Shown here piece by piece: positions 23,269-32,833 of a stretch of DNA of 64,000 bases. The notes beneath the pieces are model-generated. The model made no database searches. It was not told the DNA's origin and saw only the letters and a program-made list of their open reading frames with translations. The stretch lies in contig JAPLCA010000030.1 in the NCBI GenBank assembly GCA_026392465.1, forward strand, positions 372,001-436,000, written 5' to 3'. Position 1 is the first letter of the stretch, and every line of letters starts with the position of its first letter. The translations under genes were made by a program, and so were the position numbers. The stretch comes from Propionibacteriales bacterium. GTDB taxonomy: Bacteria; Actinomycetota; Actinomycetes; Propionibacteriales; Nocardioidaceae.

Positions 23269-23919
23269 TCAGAAGGTGGCGAGCCAGTTCTCGAGGAGGC
23301 GGCGGCCGGCGTCGCTGGACTTCTCCGGGTGGAACTGCGTCGCCCAGAGCGGTCCGTTCTCGACGGCGGCCACGAAACGGTCGCCGCCGTACTCCGTCCA
23401 CGTCACCCGCGGTGCGGCGAACGAGGTGCCCTGCACGTCGAGCTCCCAGCGGCGCACGCCGTAGGAGTGCACGAAGTAGAACCGCTCGTCCTCGAGACCC
23501 GCGAACATCCTCGAGCCGTCGGGCACCTGGACCGTGTCCCAGCCCATGTGCGGGACGATCGGCGCCTGGATGCGCTCGACCGTGCCGGGCCACTCGCCGC
23601 AGCCGAGGGAGCGGACACCGTGCTCGATGCCCTCGCCGAAGAGGATCTGCATGCCCACGCAGATGCCGAGCACGGGACGGTTCGCGATGAGCCGACGCTC
23701 GATGATGCGCTCGCCGTCGACCGCCCGCAGACCCTCCATGCACGCCGCGAACGCACCGACGCCCGGCACGAGCAGGCCGTCGGCGGACTCGGCGACGGCA
23801 GCGTCTGACGTCAGCACGACCTCGGCACCCGCGCGCTCGACCGCACGGACGGCCGAGCGCAGGTTGCCGGAGCCGTAGTCGAGCACCGCGACCGTGGGCC
23901 GCGACGTCGCGGTCGGCAC
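23269..23919 (-). CDS. hisH: Imidazole glycerol phosphate synthase glutaminase subunit
   Basis: Class I glutaminase that feeds ammonia to HisF. 216 aa from GTG 23919. Nucleophile Cys87 in VLGICVGMQ, and the His and Glu of the triad are in [10 protein letters not shown] near the C-terminus. The GTG shares one base with the hisB stop (TAGTG). A longer frame reading to 24012 would overlap hisB deeply and is not supported. Last gene of the intact hisDCBH run; the repeat cluster follows. Confidence 0.95.
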   Translation of the reverse strand: MPTATSRPTVAVLDYGSGNLRSAVRAVERAGAEVVLTSDAAVAESADGLLVPGVGAFAACMEGLRAVDGERIIERRLIANRPVLGICVGMQILFGEGIEHGVRSLGCGEWPGTVERIQAPIVPHMGWDTVQVPDGSRMFAGLEDERFYFVHSYGVRRWELDVQGTSFAAPRVTWTEYGGDRFVAAVENGPLWATQFHPEKSSDAGRRLLENWLATF

Positions 23920-24521
23920 TACAGCGCTCCCTTGGTCGACGGGATGCCCGTCTCCCGCGGGTCGAGGGCGACGGCCTCGCGCAGCGCCCGCGCGAGCGCC
24001 TTGAACTGGCACTCGGCGATGTGGTGCGGGTCGCGGCCGGCGGTGAGCGTCATGTGCATCGTCAGGCCCGCGTGGTGCGCGATCGACTCGAACACGTGCG
24101 AGGTGAGCGAGCCGGAGTAGTCGCCGCCGATGACGACGGTGATCTGCCGCTCGGGCTCGCCCGTGTGCACGAAGTACGGCCGGCCGGACACGTCGACGGT
24201 GCAGGTGGCGATGGCCTCGTCGAGCGGGACGGTCGCGGTGCCGTAGCGGCGGATGCCGGCCTTGTCGCCCAGCGCCTCGCGCAGCGCGTCGCCGATGCCG
24301 ATCGCCGTGTCCTCGACGGTGTGGTGGGCGTCGATGTGCAGGTCACCCTCGGTGCGCACCGTGAGGTCGATGAGCGAGTGCCGCGACAGCGCCGTGAGCA
24401 TGTGGTCGTAGAAGCCGACGCCGGTGGAGATGTCGTGCGTCCCGGTGCCGTCCAGGTCGAGCTCGACGACGACGTGCGACTCCGAGGTCTTCCGCTCGAT
24501 GCGGGCAGTCCTGCTGCTCAT
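23919..24521 (-). CDS. hisB: Imidazoleglycerol-phosphate dehydratase
   Basis: Dehydrates imidazole glycerol phosphate to imidazole acetol phosphate. 200 aa, monofunctional (no histidinol phosphatase fusion). Mn-binding His clusters are seen as [16 protein letters not shown] and, later, [12 protein letters not shown] with [23 protein letters not shown] 24521 overlaps the hisC stop (ATGA); the longer reading from 24593 is not supported. Confidence 0.96.
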   Translation of the reverse strand: MSSRTARIERKTSESHVVVELDLDGTGTHDISTGVGFYDHMLTALSRHSLIDLTVRTEGDLHIDAHHTVEDTAIGIGDALREALGDKAGIRRYGTATVPLDEAIATCTVDVSGRPYFVHTGEPERQITVVIGGDYSGSLTSHVFESIAHHAGLTMHMTLTAGRDPHHIAECQFKALARALREAVALDPRETGIPSTKGAL

Positions 24522-25645
24522 GCGATGACCTCCTGGAGTGCCGTGAAGAACGCGTCCATCTCGGACGGCGTCCCGATGGAGACGCGCAGCCATCCTAGGG
24601 GCCCGGTCTCCCGGATGAGCACGCCACGGTCGACGAGGGCCTGCCAGGTGGCGTGCCGGTCCTCGAAGGTGCCGAAGAGGACGAAGTTGGCGTCCGAGTC
24701 GGCCACGGTGAGGCCGAGCTCGCGCAGCCGGTCGGCGGTGCGGTCGCGCTCGACCCGTAGCGCGTCGACGTTCGCGAGCAGCTCGTCGGTGTGCCGCAGC
24801 GCGGCCAGCGCCGTCGCCTGGGTGACGGACGACAGGTGGTACGGCAGCCGGACGATGCGCAGCGCGTGGACGACGTCGGCGTGCGCGGCAAGGTAGCCGA
24901 GGCGGCCACCGGCGAGCGCGAACGCCTTGCTCATCGTGCGGGTGACGACCAGCCGCGGGTGGTCGGCGAGCAGCTCCAGCGCGCTCGGCGTACCGGCGCG
25001 GCGGAACTCCGCGTACGCCTCGTCGACGACGACCATGCCGGGTGCGGCGTCGAGCACGGCCCGGGTGTGCGCCGGGTCGAGCGCGGTGCCCGTGGGGTTG
25101 TTGGGCGAGGTCAGGAACACGACGTCGGGCTGCTCGGCGTCGATGAGCGCGACCGCGGCGTCGACGTCGATGCCGAAGTCGTCACGGCGCCGTCCCGCGA
25201 CCCAGCGGGTGTGGGTGTTGCGCGCGTACTCGGGGTACATCGAGTAGGTGGGCGCGAAGCTGAGCGCGGTGCGCCCCGGTCCGCCGAAGGCCTGCAGAAC
25301 CTGCTGCATGATCTCGTTCGACCCGTTCGCGGCCCAGACGCGGGACGCGTCGAGGTCGACGCCGGGCGTGTCGCGCGACAGGTAGCCGGCGAGCCCCTCG
25401 CGCAGCGCCGTCGCCTCGCGGTCGGGGTAGCGGTTCAGCTCGAGCGCGGCGGTCCGCACGGCCTCAGCGACGTCGGCGGCCGCCGCCTCGCTCGGCCCGT
25501 ACGGGTTCTCGTTGGTGTTGAGCCGCACCGGCACGTCGATCTGCGGCGCGCCGTACGGCTCCTCGTCGCGCAGCTCCTCGCGGATCGGGAGCCACTCGGC
25601 GGGGGTGCCGGGCCGTGGGCGGCGATCGGGCCCCGGGACACTCAT
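24518..25645 (-). CDS. hisC: Histidinol-phosphate aminotransferase
   Basis: PLP aminotransferase, fold type I, 375 aa, making histidinol phosphate from imidazole acetol phosphate. Visible: [10 protein letters not shown] near the N-terminus, SPNNPTGT, the PLP lysine in [18 protein letters not shown], and the substrate Arg in [15 protein letters not shown] 25645 overlaps the hisD stop (ATGA). Confidence 0.95.
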   Translation of the reverse strand: MSVPGPDRRPRPGTPAEWLPIREELRDEEPYGAPQIDVPVRLNTNENPYGPSEAAAADVAEAVRTAALELNRYPDREATALREGLAGYLSRDTPGVDLDASRVWAANGSNEIMQQVLQAFGGPGRTALSFAPTYSMYPEYARNTHTRWVAGRRRDDFGIDVDAAVALIDAEQPDVVFLTSPNNPTGTALDPAHTRAVLDAAPGMVVVDEAYAEFRRAGTPSALELLADHPRLVVTRTMSKAFALAGGRLGYLAAHADVVHALRIVRLPYHLSSVTQATALAALRHTDELLANVDALRVERDRTADRLRELGLTVADSDANFVLFGTFEDRHATWQALVDRGVLIRETGPLGWLRVSIGTPSEMDAFFTALQEVIA

Positions 25646-26937
25646 CGACTCGTGCGCACGGCGACGGCCGCACCGTGGGAGGGCAGGTCCTCGGCGTCGG
25701 CGAGCACCTCGACGTGGTGCCCGACCTCGCGCAGGGCGGCCTCCGTGTAGGTCACGACGTGCACGTTCTTGCAGAACGCGCGCACCGACAGGCCCGAGGA
25801 GTGGCAGGCGCAGCCGGCCGTGGGCAGCACGTGGTTCGAGCCGGCGGCGTAGTCGCCGAGGGAGACCGGCGTCCACGCGCCGACGAAGATCGCGCCGGCG
25901 TTCACGATGCGCGCGGCAACGCCGGCTGCGTCAGCGGTCTGGATCTCGAGGTGCTCGGCGGCGTAGGCGTTGGCGACGTCGACGGCCTGGTCGAGGTCGG
26001 CCACCAGCACGATCGCCGACTGCGGTCCGGCGAGCGAGGTGCTGATGCGCGCCTGGTGCGTGGCGGTCGGCACCTGCCGCTCCAGCTCGGCCGTCACCGC
26101 GTCGGCGAGCGCGTCGCTGGGCGTGACGAGCACGCTGGCGGCCATCGGGTCGTGCTCGGACTGGCTGATGAGGTCGGCCGCGACGAACGCGGGGTCGGCG
26201 GTGTCGTCGGCGATGACGGCGATCTCGGTGGGACCGGCCTCGGAGTCGATGGCCACCGTGCCCTGCAGGTAGCGCTTGGCGGCGGCCACGTAGATGTTGC
26301 CCGGTCCGGTCACGAGGTCGACGGGCTGCACGCTGCCACCGGTGGCGACGCTGCCGTAGGCGAGCAGCGCCAGGGCCTGCGCTCCCCCGGCCGCGTACAC
26401 CTCGTCGATGCCGAGCAGCGCGCACGCCGCGAGGATCGTCGGGTGGGGCAGTCCGTCGAACTCCGCCTGCGGCGGTGAGGTGAGGGCGATCGAGCCGACG
26501 CCGGCCACCTGCGCCGGGACGGTGTTCATGACCACGGTGCTGACGAGCGGGGCGAGGCCGCCGGGGACGTAGAGACCCACCCGCTGCATGGGCACGATGC
26601 GCCGCTCGACCGTGGCCCCCGGGGCGACGGTGGTGACGACCGTCTGCTCGAGCTCGGCCTCGCACGTGGTGCGCAGCCGGGCGATCGACTCCTCCAGACC
26701 GGCGCGGATCGCGGGGTCGAGGTCGGCCAGCGCCTTCTCGAGGTACTCGGGCGCGACCCGCAGCGACGCGGGACGCACGCCGTCGAAGCGCTCGCCGTAC
26801 TCGAGCACGGCCTCCTCGCCGCGCTCCCGGACGTCGTCGCACAGCGGCCCGACCACGTGCAGCGCGTGCTCGACGTCCTGCTGCGCGCGGGGCAGCTCGG
26901 CGGTCGGGTCGGTGCGGAGGTCGAGGCGTCTGATCAC
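25642..26937 (-). CDS. hisD: Histidinol dehydrogenase
   Basis: Zn-dependent enzyme oxidising histidinol to histidine with two NAD+. 431 aa. Conserved segments: [48 protein letters not shown] (Zn and catalytic residues) and [11 protein letters not shown]. First gene of the hisDCBH run. GTG 26937 with TAGAAT ending six bases upstream, so it is probably leaderless. The start region faces benE across a 43-base divergent gap. Confidence 0.96.
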   Translation of the reverse strand: MIRRLDLRTDPTAELPRAQQDVEHALHVVGPLCDDVRERGEEAVLEYGERFDGVRPASLRVAPEYLEKALADLDPAIRAGLEESIARLRTTCEAELEQTVVTTVAPGATVERRIVPMQRVGLYVPGGLAPLVSTVVMNTVPAQVAGVGSIALTSPPQAEFDGLPHPTILAACALLGIDEVYAAGGAQALALLAYGSVATGGSVQPVDLVTGPGNIYVAAAKRYLQGTVAIDSEAGPTEIAVIADDTADPAFVAADLISQSEHDPMAASVLVTPSDALADAVTAELERQVPTATHQARISTSLAGPQSAIVLVADLDQAVDVANAYAAEHLEIQTADAAGVAARIVNAGAIFVGAWTPVSLGDYAAGSNHVLPTAGCACHSSGLSVRAFCKNVHVVTYTEAALREVGHHVEVLADAEDLPSHGAAVAVRTSR

Positions 26938-26943
26938 GCCCTG

Positions 26944-26949
26944 ATTCTA
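26944..26949 (-). promoter_or_regulatory. Candidate -10 of the hisDCBH operon
   Basis: Minus-strand TAGAAT with six bases to the GTG at 26937. Confidence 0.6.
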
Positions 26950-26961
26950 GGGACCGTCCCT
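26949..26961. promoter_or_regulatory. Palindrome between divergent hisD and benE promoters
   Basis: AGGGAC-C-GTCCCT is a perfect 6-bp inverted repeat with a one-base centre, placed between the two -10 hexamers and sharing one base with the hisD one. It is positioned like an operator for a repressor acting on both genes. The regulator is unknown. Confidence 0.45.
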
Positions 26962-26966
26962 GCGCC

Positions 26967-26972
26967 TAGGAT
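26967..26972 (+). promoter_or_regulatory. Candidate -10 of benE-ybaK
   Basis: TAGGAT with eight bases to the GTG at 26981, also consistent with a leaderless or nearly leaderless mRNA. Confidence 0.5.
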
Positions 26973-26980
26973 CAGGCCCC

Positions 26981-28198
26981 GTGACGTCCCGTGACCTGCA
27001 GCAGCCGATCGTGGCCGGCGTGGTCACCGCGGTGGTCGGGTTCACGTCGTCGTTCGCCGTCGTGCTCGCCGGCCTGCGGGCCGTCGGCGCCTCCCCTGAC
27101 CAGGCGGCCAGCGGGCTCCTCGCGCTCACGGTCGCCTTCGGGCTGCTCATGTCGGGCCTCGCGCTGTGGACCCGACTCCCGGTCACGCTGGCGTGGTCCA
27201 CGCCGGGCGCCGCGCTGCTCGTGAGCACCGGGCCGGTCGAGGGCGGCTGGGCCGCCGCGGTCGGCGCGTTCCTGCTGACCGGCGTCCTGCTCGCCCTCAC
27301 CGGGCTCATCCCCTGGCTCGGCCGGCTCGCGGCCGCCATCCCGGTGCCGCTGGCCCAGGCGATGCTGGCGGGCGTGCTGCTGCAGCTGTGCCTGGCACCG
27401 TTCACCGCGTTCGCGGACGCGCCCGCCGCGGTCGGTCCCGTCGTGCTGGTGTGGCTGCTCGCCACCCGGTGGGCCCCGCGCTGGGCGGTCCCGCTGGCGC
27501 TGCTCGCCGCGTTCGTCGTCATCGGCGTCACGCTGGCGACGACGGACACGACGGTGCCGACCGGGCACCTCCTCCCCCGCCTCGAGCTCACGACCCCGAC
27601 GCTCACCGTCGCCGCGGTCGTCGGCATCGCCGTGCCGCTGACCGTCGTCACGCTGGCGTCGCAGAACGTGCCGGGCGTGGCGGTGATGCGCAGCTTCGGG
27701 TTCGCCGTGCCGTGGCGCGCGTCCATGGTCACCACCGGCACCGGGACGTCGGCCGCGGCCGTGTTCGGCGGTCACGCCATCAACCTGGCGGCCATCTCCG
27801 CCGCGCTCGCGGCGGGCGACGGGGCCGGTCCACGCGAGCGCCGCTGGGTGGCGGCGTTCACCGCGGGGCTGGTCGCCCTGCTGCTGGCCCTCACCTCCGG
27901 CGCCCTGGTCGCGGTCACCGAGGCCGCGCCGGCCGGCATCGTCGAGACGGTCGCCGGCCTGGCGCTGCTCTCGACCTTCGCCGCGTCGATGGTCGCGGCG
28001 CTCGCCACCGACACCGGACGCACGAGCGCCACCGTCACGTTCCTCGTCGCCGCGTCAGGTCTGCAGCTGTTCGGCGTCGGGGCGGCGTTCTGGGCCCTGG
28101 TCGTCGGCCTGGTCGTGCGGGCGACGCTGGAGCGTCGCACCGCGACGCCCGCGGAGCAGGAGGAGGCCGCCGATGGCGCGGAAGACGTCGGACGCTGA
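26981..28198 (+). CDS. benE: Benzoate/H+ symporter BenE family
   Basis: 405 aa, nearly all hydrophobic, with about 12 predicted membrane segments. GFTSSFAVVLAGLRAVGASPDQAASGL near the N-terminus and LASQNVPGVAVMRSFGF in the middle are hallmarks of the BenE family (nucleobase-transporter-like fold). Members import benzoate with protons, but there are no benzoate degradation genes here, so the substrate remains open. It overlaps ybaK by 26 bases and diverges from hisD. Confidence 0.9.
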   Translation: MTSRDLQQPIVAGVVTAVVGFTSSFAVVLAGLRAVGASPDQAASGLLALTVAFGLLMSGLALWTRLPVTLAWSTPGAALLVSTGPVEGGWAAAVGAFLLTGVLLALTGLIPWLGRLAAAIPVPLAQAMLAGVLLQLCLAPFTAFADAPAAVGPVVLVWLLATRWAPRWAVPLALLAAFVVIGVTLATTDTTVPTGHLLPRLELTTPTLTVAAVVGIAVPLTVVTLASQNVPGVAVMRSFGFAVPWRASMVTTGTGTSAAAVFGGHAINLAAISAALAAGDGAGPRERRWVAAFTAGLVALLLALTSGALVAVTEAAPAGIVETVAGLALLSTFAASMVAALATDTGRTSATVTFLVAASGLQLFGVGAAFWALVVGLVVRATLERRTATPAEQEEAADGAEDVGR

Positions 28199-28664
28199 GG
28201 CGACCCCGGCGCTCGCCGCCGTGCTGCGCGCCGGGGTCAAGCACCAGGTGCACCGCTACGTCCACGACCCGCGGTCGACGTCGTACGGCGGGGAGGCCGC
28301 CGAGGCGCTCGGCGTCGACCCGGACCGGATCTTCAAGACGCTGCTCGCCGACGTCGACGGCGAGCTGTGCGTCGGGGTGGTGCCGGTGACCCTCCAGCTC
28401 GACCTCAAGGCGCTCGCCGCGACGCTCGGCGGCAAGCGGGCCGCGATGGCCGACCCGGCGCGGGCCGAGCGGGCCACCGGCTACGTCGTCGGCGGCATCT
28501 CCCCGCTGGGCCAGAAGCGGGCGCACCGCACCGTGGTCGACGAGACCGCCGAGCTGTGGGACACGGTCCACGTGTCCGGTGGGCGGCGGGGGCTCGAGAT
28601 CGAGCTCTCCCCCGCCGACCTGCTGCGGCTCACGGCTGGAGTGCCGGGTCCGATCGCTCGCTGA
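28173..28664 (+). CDS. ybaK: Cys-tRNA(Pro)/Cys-tRNA(Cys) deacylase YbaK
   Basis: 163 aa. YbaK removes cysteine from wrongly charged tRNA-Pro. Visible family features: HQVHRYVHDP, SYGGEAAEALGVDPDRIFKTLL, the conserved Lys-Lys/Gly segment LGGKRAAMADPARAERATGYVVGGISPLGQ, and LEIELSPADLLRLT at the end. The ATG lies inside the end of benE, so expression is probably coupled. Its last 35 bases overlap the 3' end of the convergent gene at 28630. Confidence 0.92.
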   Translation: MARKTSDAEATPALAAVLRAGVKHQVHRYVHDPRSTSYGGEAAEALGVDPDRIFKTLLADVDGELCVGVVPVTLQLDLKALAATLGGKRAAMADPARAERATGYVVGGISPLGQKRAHRTVVDETAELWDTVHVSGGRRGLEIELSPADLLRLTAGVPGPIAR

Positions 28665-29142
28665 CGTCGGGGCGCCGGCCGGCCGCCCAGGTGACGACGA
28701 AGACGCCGACCAGCCCCGCGATCGCCCACACCACGAACGACGCCGGCGAGTCGACGGCCAGCCGGGCGGGGATGCTGTCGCCGAGCTGCGGCGAGCGGAC
28801 CGCCTCCGGGCCGTCAGGTCCGAGCAGGACGCCGAGACGCCAGGTGAGCACGGACGCCGCGAGCGTGGCCGCGACGGTCAACGGCACCACGACCCAGCCG
28901 AGACGCCGCAGCACGAACCCGGCCACGAGGCCCCAGACCGCGGCCACGGCCGCGCCGAGGGCGACGAACAGCAGCTCGACACCGACCTGGGCACCCGAGG
29001 CCTCCTCGGTGAGCACGACCCCCTGTTGCGTGACCCGCCACTGCGGCGGGGACGCGAGCGCGACCCACAGCACCGCGACCCCCGCGGCGAGCACGAGCAG
29101 ACCGACCACCAGGGCGACCACCTGCGTGACCGTGCGCCTCAT
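28630..29142 (-). CDS. Four-helix membrane protein of unknown function downstream of dnaE
   Basis: 170 aa from ATG 29142, with AAGGGA upstream; an ATG at 29157 that overlaps the dnaE stop (ATGA) would add five residues. Four hydrophobic segments (about 5-28, 50-74, 78-98 and 128-150). The periplasmic loop after helix 1 holds PPQWRVTQQGVVLTEEASGAQVGVE. I do not recognise the family with confidence; DUF2567 is one possibility. The 3' end overlaps ybaK on the other strand by 35 bases. Confidence 0.75.
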   Translation of the reverse strand: MRRTVTQVVALVVGLLVLAAGVAVLWVALASPPQWRVTQQGVVLTEEASGAQVGVELLFVALGAAVAAVWGLVAGFVLRRLGWVVVPLTVAATLAASVLTWRLGVLLGPDGPEAVRSPQLGDSIPARLAVDSPASFVVWAIAGLVGVFVVTWAAGRRPDVSERSDPALQP

Positions 29143-29153
29143 ACCTGATCCCT

Positions 29154-32100
29154 TCATCCCAGGCAATGCGGCCCCAGGAGCTCCTTGAGGTCGGCGATGA
29201 GCGACGAGGACGGCTTGACCCGCAGGCTGTCGTCGAGGCGCATGACCTTCGTGGTGCCGGTGCCGACGAGGCGCAGGTGCACCTCGGTCATGCCCGGGTG
29301 GCTGCCCAGCACCTGCTTGAACGTGCCGATGGTGTCGCTCGTGCACCGGGCGACCGGCAGCGTGACGACCACGGGGGCGTCGGCCTGCCCGCCCGACCCC
29401 ATGGCCGGCATCGTCACCTCGAGCGCGTTGAGCTCGACGCTGTCGTCCTTGCGGCGCAGCCGTCCCTTGACGACCACGACGGTGTCGGGCACGAGCACCG
29501 GGGCGGCCAGGTTGTACGCGCCGGGGAAGACCATCACGTCGATGCTGCCGTCGAGGTCCTCGACCGTCACGAGCGCCCACGTGTCGCCCTTCTTGCTGAG
29601 CCGGCGCTGCACGGCGGTGATGAGCCCGCACACGCGCACGGTGGTGCCGTCGGGGCGCTCGGCGTCAGCGATCAGGTCGCCGATCGAGCAGTCGCTGCTG
29701 GCCTTCAGCACGTGCTCCAGACCCATGAGCGGGTGGTCGGAGACGTACAGGCCGAGCATGTCGCGCTCGAACGCCAGGAGCTGCGTCTTCTCCCACTCCG
29801 GCATGTCCGGCACGCTGACGGTGACGCCGGTGAACGCGTCGTCCATCCCGCCGAACAGCGAGTCCTGGCCGATCGCGGCGTTGCGCTTGAGGTCGATGTA
29901 CTGGTCGACCGCGTCCTCGGCGATCGTCGTCAACGCGCGACGACGGTGGCCGAGCGAGTCGAAGGCGCCCGCCTTGATGAGGGAGTCGAGGACCCGCTTG
30001 TTGCAGACGTGCGTGGGCACCTTGTCGAGGAAGTCGGTGAAGTCCTTGTACGGCCCGTTCTCCTCGCGGCCCGCGACGATGCCGGCCACGACGTTCTCGC
30101 CGACGTTGCGCACGGCGCTGAGGCCGAAGCGGATGTCCTCGCCCACCGACGCGAAGTTCGAGACGGAGTCGTTGACGTCCGGGGGCAGCACCTGGATGCC
30201 GAGCCGGCGGCACTCCGCAAGGTAGATGGCCGACTTGTCCTTGTCGCCGCGCGTGCTCGTGAGCAGCGCCGCCATGTACTCGGCCGGGTAGTTGGCCTTG
30301 AGGTAGGCCGTCCAGTAGGAGATGACGCCGTACGCGGCGGAGTGCGCCTTGTTGAAGGCGTAGTCGGAGAACGGGAGCAGGATCTCCCACAGCGCCGTGA
30401 TGGCGGCCTGGGAGTAGCCGCGCTCGAGCATGCCGGCCTGGAAGCCCGCGTACTGCTTGTCGAGCTCCTCCTTCTTCTTCTTGCCCATCGCACGGCGCAG
30501 GTTGTCGGCCTGTCCGAGGCTGAAGCCGGCCAGGACCTGGGCGATCTCCATCACCTGCTCCTGGTAGACGATCAGGCCGTACGTCTCCCCCAGGACGTCC
30601 TTGAGCGGCTCCTCCAGCTCGGGGTGGATCGGCTCGATCGCCTCGCGGCCGTTCTTGCGGCGCGCGTACTTGTTGTGCGAGTCCGCGCCCATCGGGCCGG
30701 GGCGGTACAGCGCACCCACGGCCGAGATGTCCTCGAACTTGTCCGGGCGCATGCTGCGCAGCAGCGCCCGCATGGGTCCGCCGTCGAGCTGGAACACGCC
30801 CAGCGTGTCACCGCGCGACAGCAGGTCGTACGTGGCCGGGTCGTCGAAGGTGAGGTCCTCCAGGACGACGTCCTCGCCCCGGTTGGCCTTGATGTTGACC
30901 AGCGCGTCGTCGAGGACGGTCAGGTTGCGCAGACCCAGGAAGTCCATCTTGACCAGCCCGAGCGACTCGCACATCGGGTAGTCGAACTGGGTGATGATCG
31001 CGCCGTCCTGCTCGCGCCGCATGATCGGCACGATGTCGACGAGCGGCTCGCTGCTCATGATGACGCCGGCCGCGTGCACGCCCCAGTTGCGGATCTGGCC
31101 CTCGAGCCCGAGCGCCGTCTCGTAGATCTTGCGGACCTCGGCGTCGCTCTCGTGGAGCTCGCGGAACTCCTTGCCGTCGTTGTAGCGCTTGTGGCTCGGG
31201 TCGAAGAGCTGCTTCAGCGGCACGCCCTTGCCCATGATGTCGGCGGGCAGCGCCTTGCTGATCCGCTCGCCCATGCTGAACGGGTAGTCGAGGACGCGGT
31301 TGGCGTCCTTGATGGCGGCCTTGGACTTGAGCCGGCCGAACGTCGCGATGTAGGCGACGCGGTCGTTGCCGTACTTCTCGCTGACGTAGCGGATGACCTC
31401 GGCGCGCCGACGCTCGTCGAAGTCGATGTCGAAGTCGGGCATGGACGGGCGCTCGGGGTTGAGGAAGCGCTCGAAGATCAGGCCGTGCGTGAGCGGGCAC
31501 AGGTCGGTGATGCGCAGCGCGTACGCGGCGATCGAGCCCGCGCCCGACCCGCGGCCGGGACCGACGCGGATGCCGTTGTCCTTCGACCAGTTGATGAAGT
31601 CGGCGACCACGAGGTAGTAGCCGCAGTAGCCCTTGGTCTTGATGACCTCGAGCTCCATCTCGACACGGTCGCGCACCTCCTGGGTGAGCGCGTCGCCCGG
31701 GTAGCGCGACTCGATGCCGCGCCACACCTCCTTGACGAACCAGCTCTCCTCGGTCTCGCCCTCGGGCACGTCGGCGCGCGCCATGTAGCCGCCGGTGTTC
31801 TCGGAGAACTCGACGTCGCAGCGCTCGGCGATGAGCAGCGTGTTGTCGCACGCCTCCTTCATGCCGTAGCGGTCCTCCCACAGCTCGCGCATCTCGGCCG
31901 CGGACTTGACGTAGTAGCCGCCGCCGTCGAACTTGAGCCGCTTGGGGTCGGCGATGGACTTGCCGGACGCGACGCAGATGAGCGCGTCGTGGGCGTCGGC
32001 GTCCTCGGGGTGCGTGTAGTGGCAGTCGTTGGTGGCCACGGGCGGCAGCCCGAGCTGCTTGCCCAGGCGCAGCAGGTCGTCGCGGACCTCGCGCTCGATC

Positions 32101-32708
32101 GGGATGCCGTGGTCCATCAGCTCGAGGAAGAAGTTCCCCTTGCCGAAGATGTCCTGGAAGTCCGACGCTGCCTGGACGGCCTCGTCGTACTGGCCGAGCC
32201 GCAGCCGGGTCTGCACCTCGCCCGACGGGCACCCCGTGGTCGCGATGAGACCGTTCGCGTACTCGGCGAGGAGCTCGCGGTCGGCGCGCGGCTTGTAGTA
32301 GTAGCCCTCGAGGCTCGAGCGCGACGACAGCCGGAAGAGGTTGTGCATGCCCTCCGTCGTGGAGGCCAGCATCGTCATGTGCGTGTACGCGCCGCCGCCT
32401 GCGACGTCCTTGCCGCCCTCCTCCTCGTCGCCCGTGAGGCCACGGCCCCACTTGACCTTGCGGCGCTCGCTGCGGTGGGTGCCCGGCGTCAGGTACGCCT
32501 CGATGCCGATGATCGGCTTGACGCCGTGCTTGCGGGCCTTGGACCAGAAGTCGTAGGCGCCGTGCACGTTGCCGTGGTCGGTCATCGCGATGGCCGGCAT
32601 GCCCAGCTCCGCGGTGCGCGCGAACATGCCGTCGAGCAGTGCGTGACCGTCGAGCATCGAGTACTCCGTGTGGTTGTGCAGGTGCACGAAGGACGAGTCG
32701 CTCGGCAT
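29154..32708 (-). CDS. dnaE: DNA polymerase III alpha subunit
   Basis: Replicative polymerase, 1184 aa, the usual length of actinobacterial DnaE1. An N-terminal PHP domain (FVHLHNHTEYSMLDG, AMTDHGN) may provide proofreading as in mycobacteria. The catalytic Asp pair is in MPDFDIDFDERRR near residue 425, preceded by [11 protein letters not shown]. Finger region, tandem HhH and OB domain follow, with the C-terminal part ending VMRLDDSLRVKPSSSLIADL. ATG 32708 has GGAGG 11 bases upstream. It appears to be the main DnaE, not the DnaE2 mutasome form, since imuA/imuB are absent. Confidence 0.96.
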   Translation of the reverse strand: MPSDSSFVHLHNHTEYSMLDGHALLDGMFARTAELGMPAIAMTDHGNVHGAYDFWSKARKHGVKPIIGIEAYLTPGTHRSERRKVKWGRGLTGDEEEGGKDVAGGGAYTHMTMLASTTEGMHNLFRLSSRSSLEGYYYKPRADRELLAEYANGLIATTGCPSGEVQTRLRLGQYDEAVQAASDFQDIFGKGNFFLELMDHGIPIEREVRDDLLRLGKQLGLPPVATNDCHYTHPEDADAHDALICVASGKSIADPKRLKFDGGGYYVKSAAEMRELWEDRYGMKEACDNTLLIAERCDVEFSENTGGYMARADVPEGETEESWFVKEVWRGIESRYPGDALTQEVRDRVEMELEVIKTKGYCGYYLVVADFINWSKDNGIRVGPGRGSGAGSIAAYALRITDLCPLTHGLIFERFLNPERPSMPDFDIDFDERRRAEVIRYVSEKYGNDRVAYIATFGRLKSKAAIKDANRVLDYPFSMGERISKALPADIMGKGVPLKQLFDPSHKRYNDGKEFRELHESDAEVRKIYETALGLEGQIRNWGVHAAGVIMSSEPLVDIVPIMRREQDGAIITQFDYPMCESLGLVKMDFLGLRNLTVLDDALVNIKANRGEDVVLEDLTFDDPATYDLLSRGDTLGVFQLDGGPMRALLRSMRPDKFEDISAVGALYRPGPMGADSHNKYARRKNGREAIEPIHPELEEPLKDVLGETYGLIVYQEQVMEIAQVLAGFSLGQADNLRRAMGKKKKEELDKQYAGFQAGMLERGYSQAAITALWEILLPFSDYAFNKAHSAAYGVISYWTAYLKANYPAEYMAALLTSTRGDKDKSAIYLAECRRLGIQVLPPDVNDSVSNFASVGEDIRFGLSAVRNVGENVVAGIVAGREENGPYKDFTDFLDKVPTHVCNKRVLDSLIKAGAFDSLGHRRRALTTIAEDAVDQYIDLKRNAAIGQDSLFGGMDDAFTGVTVSVPDMPEWEKTQLLAFERDMLGLYVSDHPLMGLEHVLKASSDCSIGDLIADAERPDGTTVRVCGLITAVQRRLSKKGDTWALVTVEDLDGSIDVMVFPGAYNLAAPVLVPDTVVVVKGRLRRKDDSVELNALEVTMPAMGSGGQADAPVVVTLPVARCTSDTIGTFKQVLGSHPGMTEVHLRLVGTGTTKVMRLDDSLRVKPSSSLIADLKELLGPHCLG

Positions 32709-32785
32709 CGGGTGATGCGCCTCCAGACATGGCGGACGGACGGCCCCGGGGGGCGGTGGAGGGGAAGGGTGCCAGCCTACGCGAG

Positions 32786-32828
32786 GGTCCCCGCTCGTCC
32801 CGCAGCACACGCGGGACGAGCGGGGACC
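32786..32828 (-). terminator. Perfect 18-bp hairpin after the ABC-2 permease gene
   Basis: Arms 32786-32803 and 32811-32828 (GGTCCCCGCTCGTCCCGC and complement) enclose a 7-base loop. It starts five bases after the permease stop at 32834. It probably ends the ABC transcript before dnaE. Confidence 0.85.
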
Positions 32829-32833
32829 AGAGG

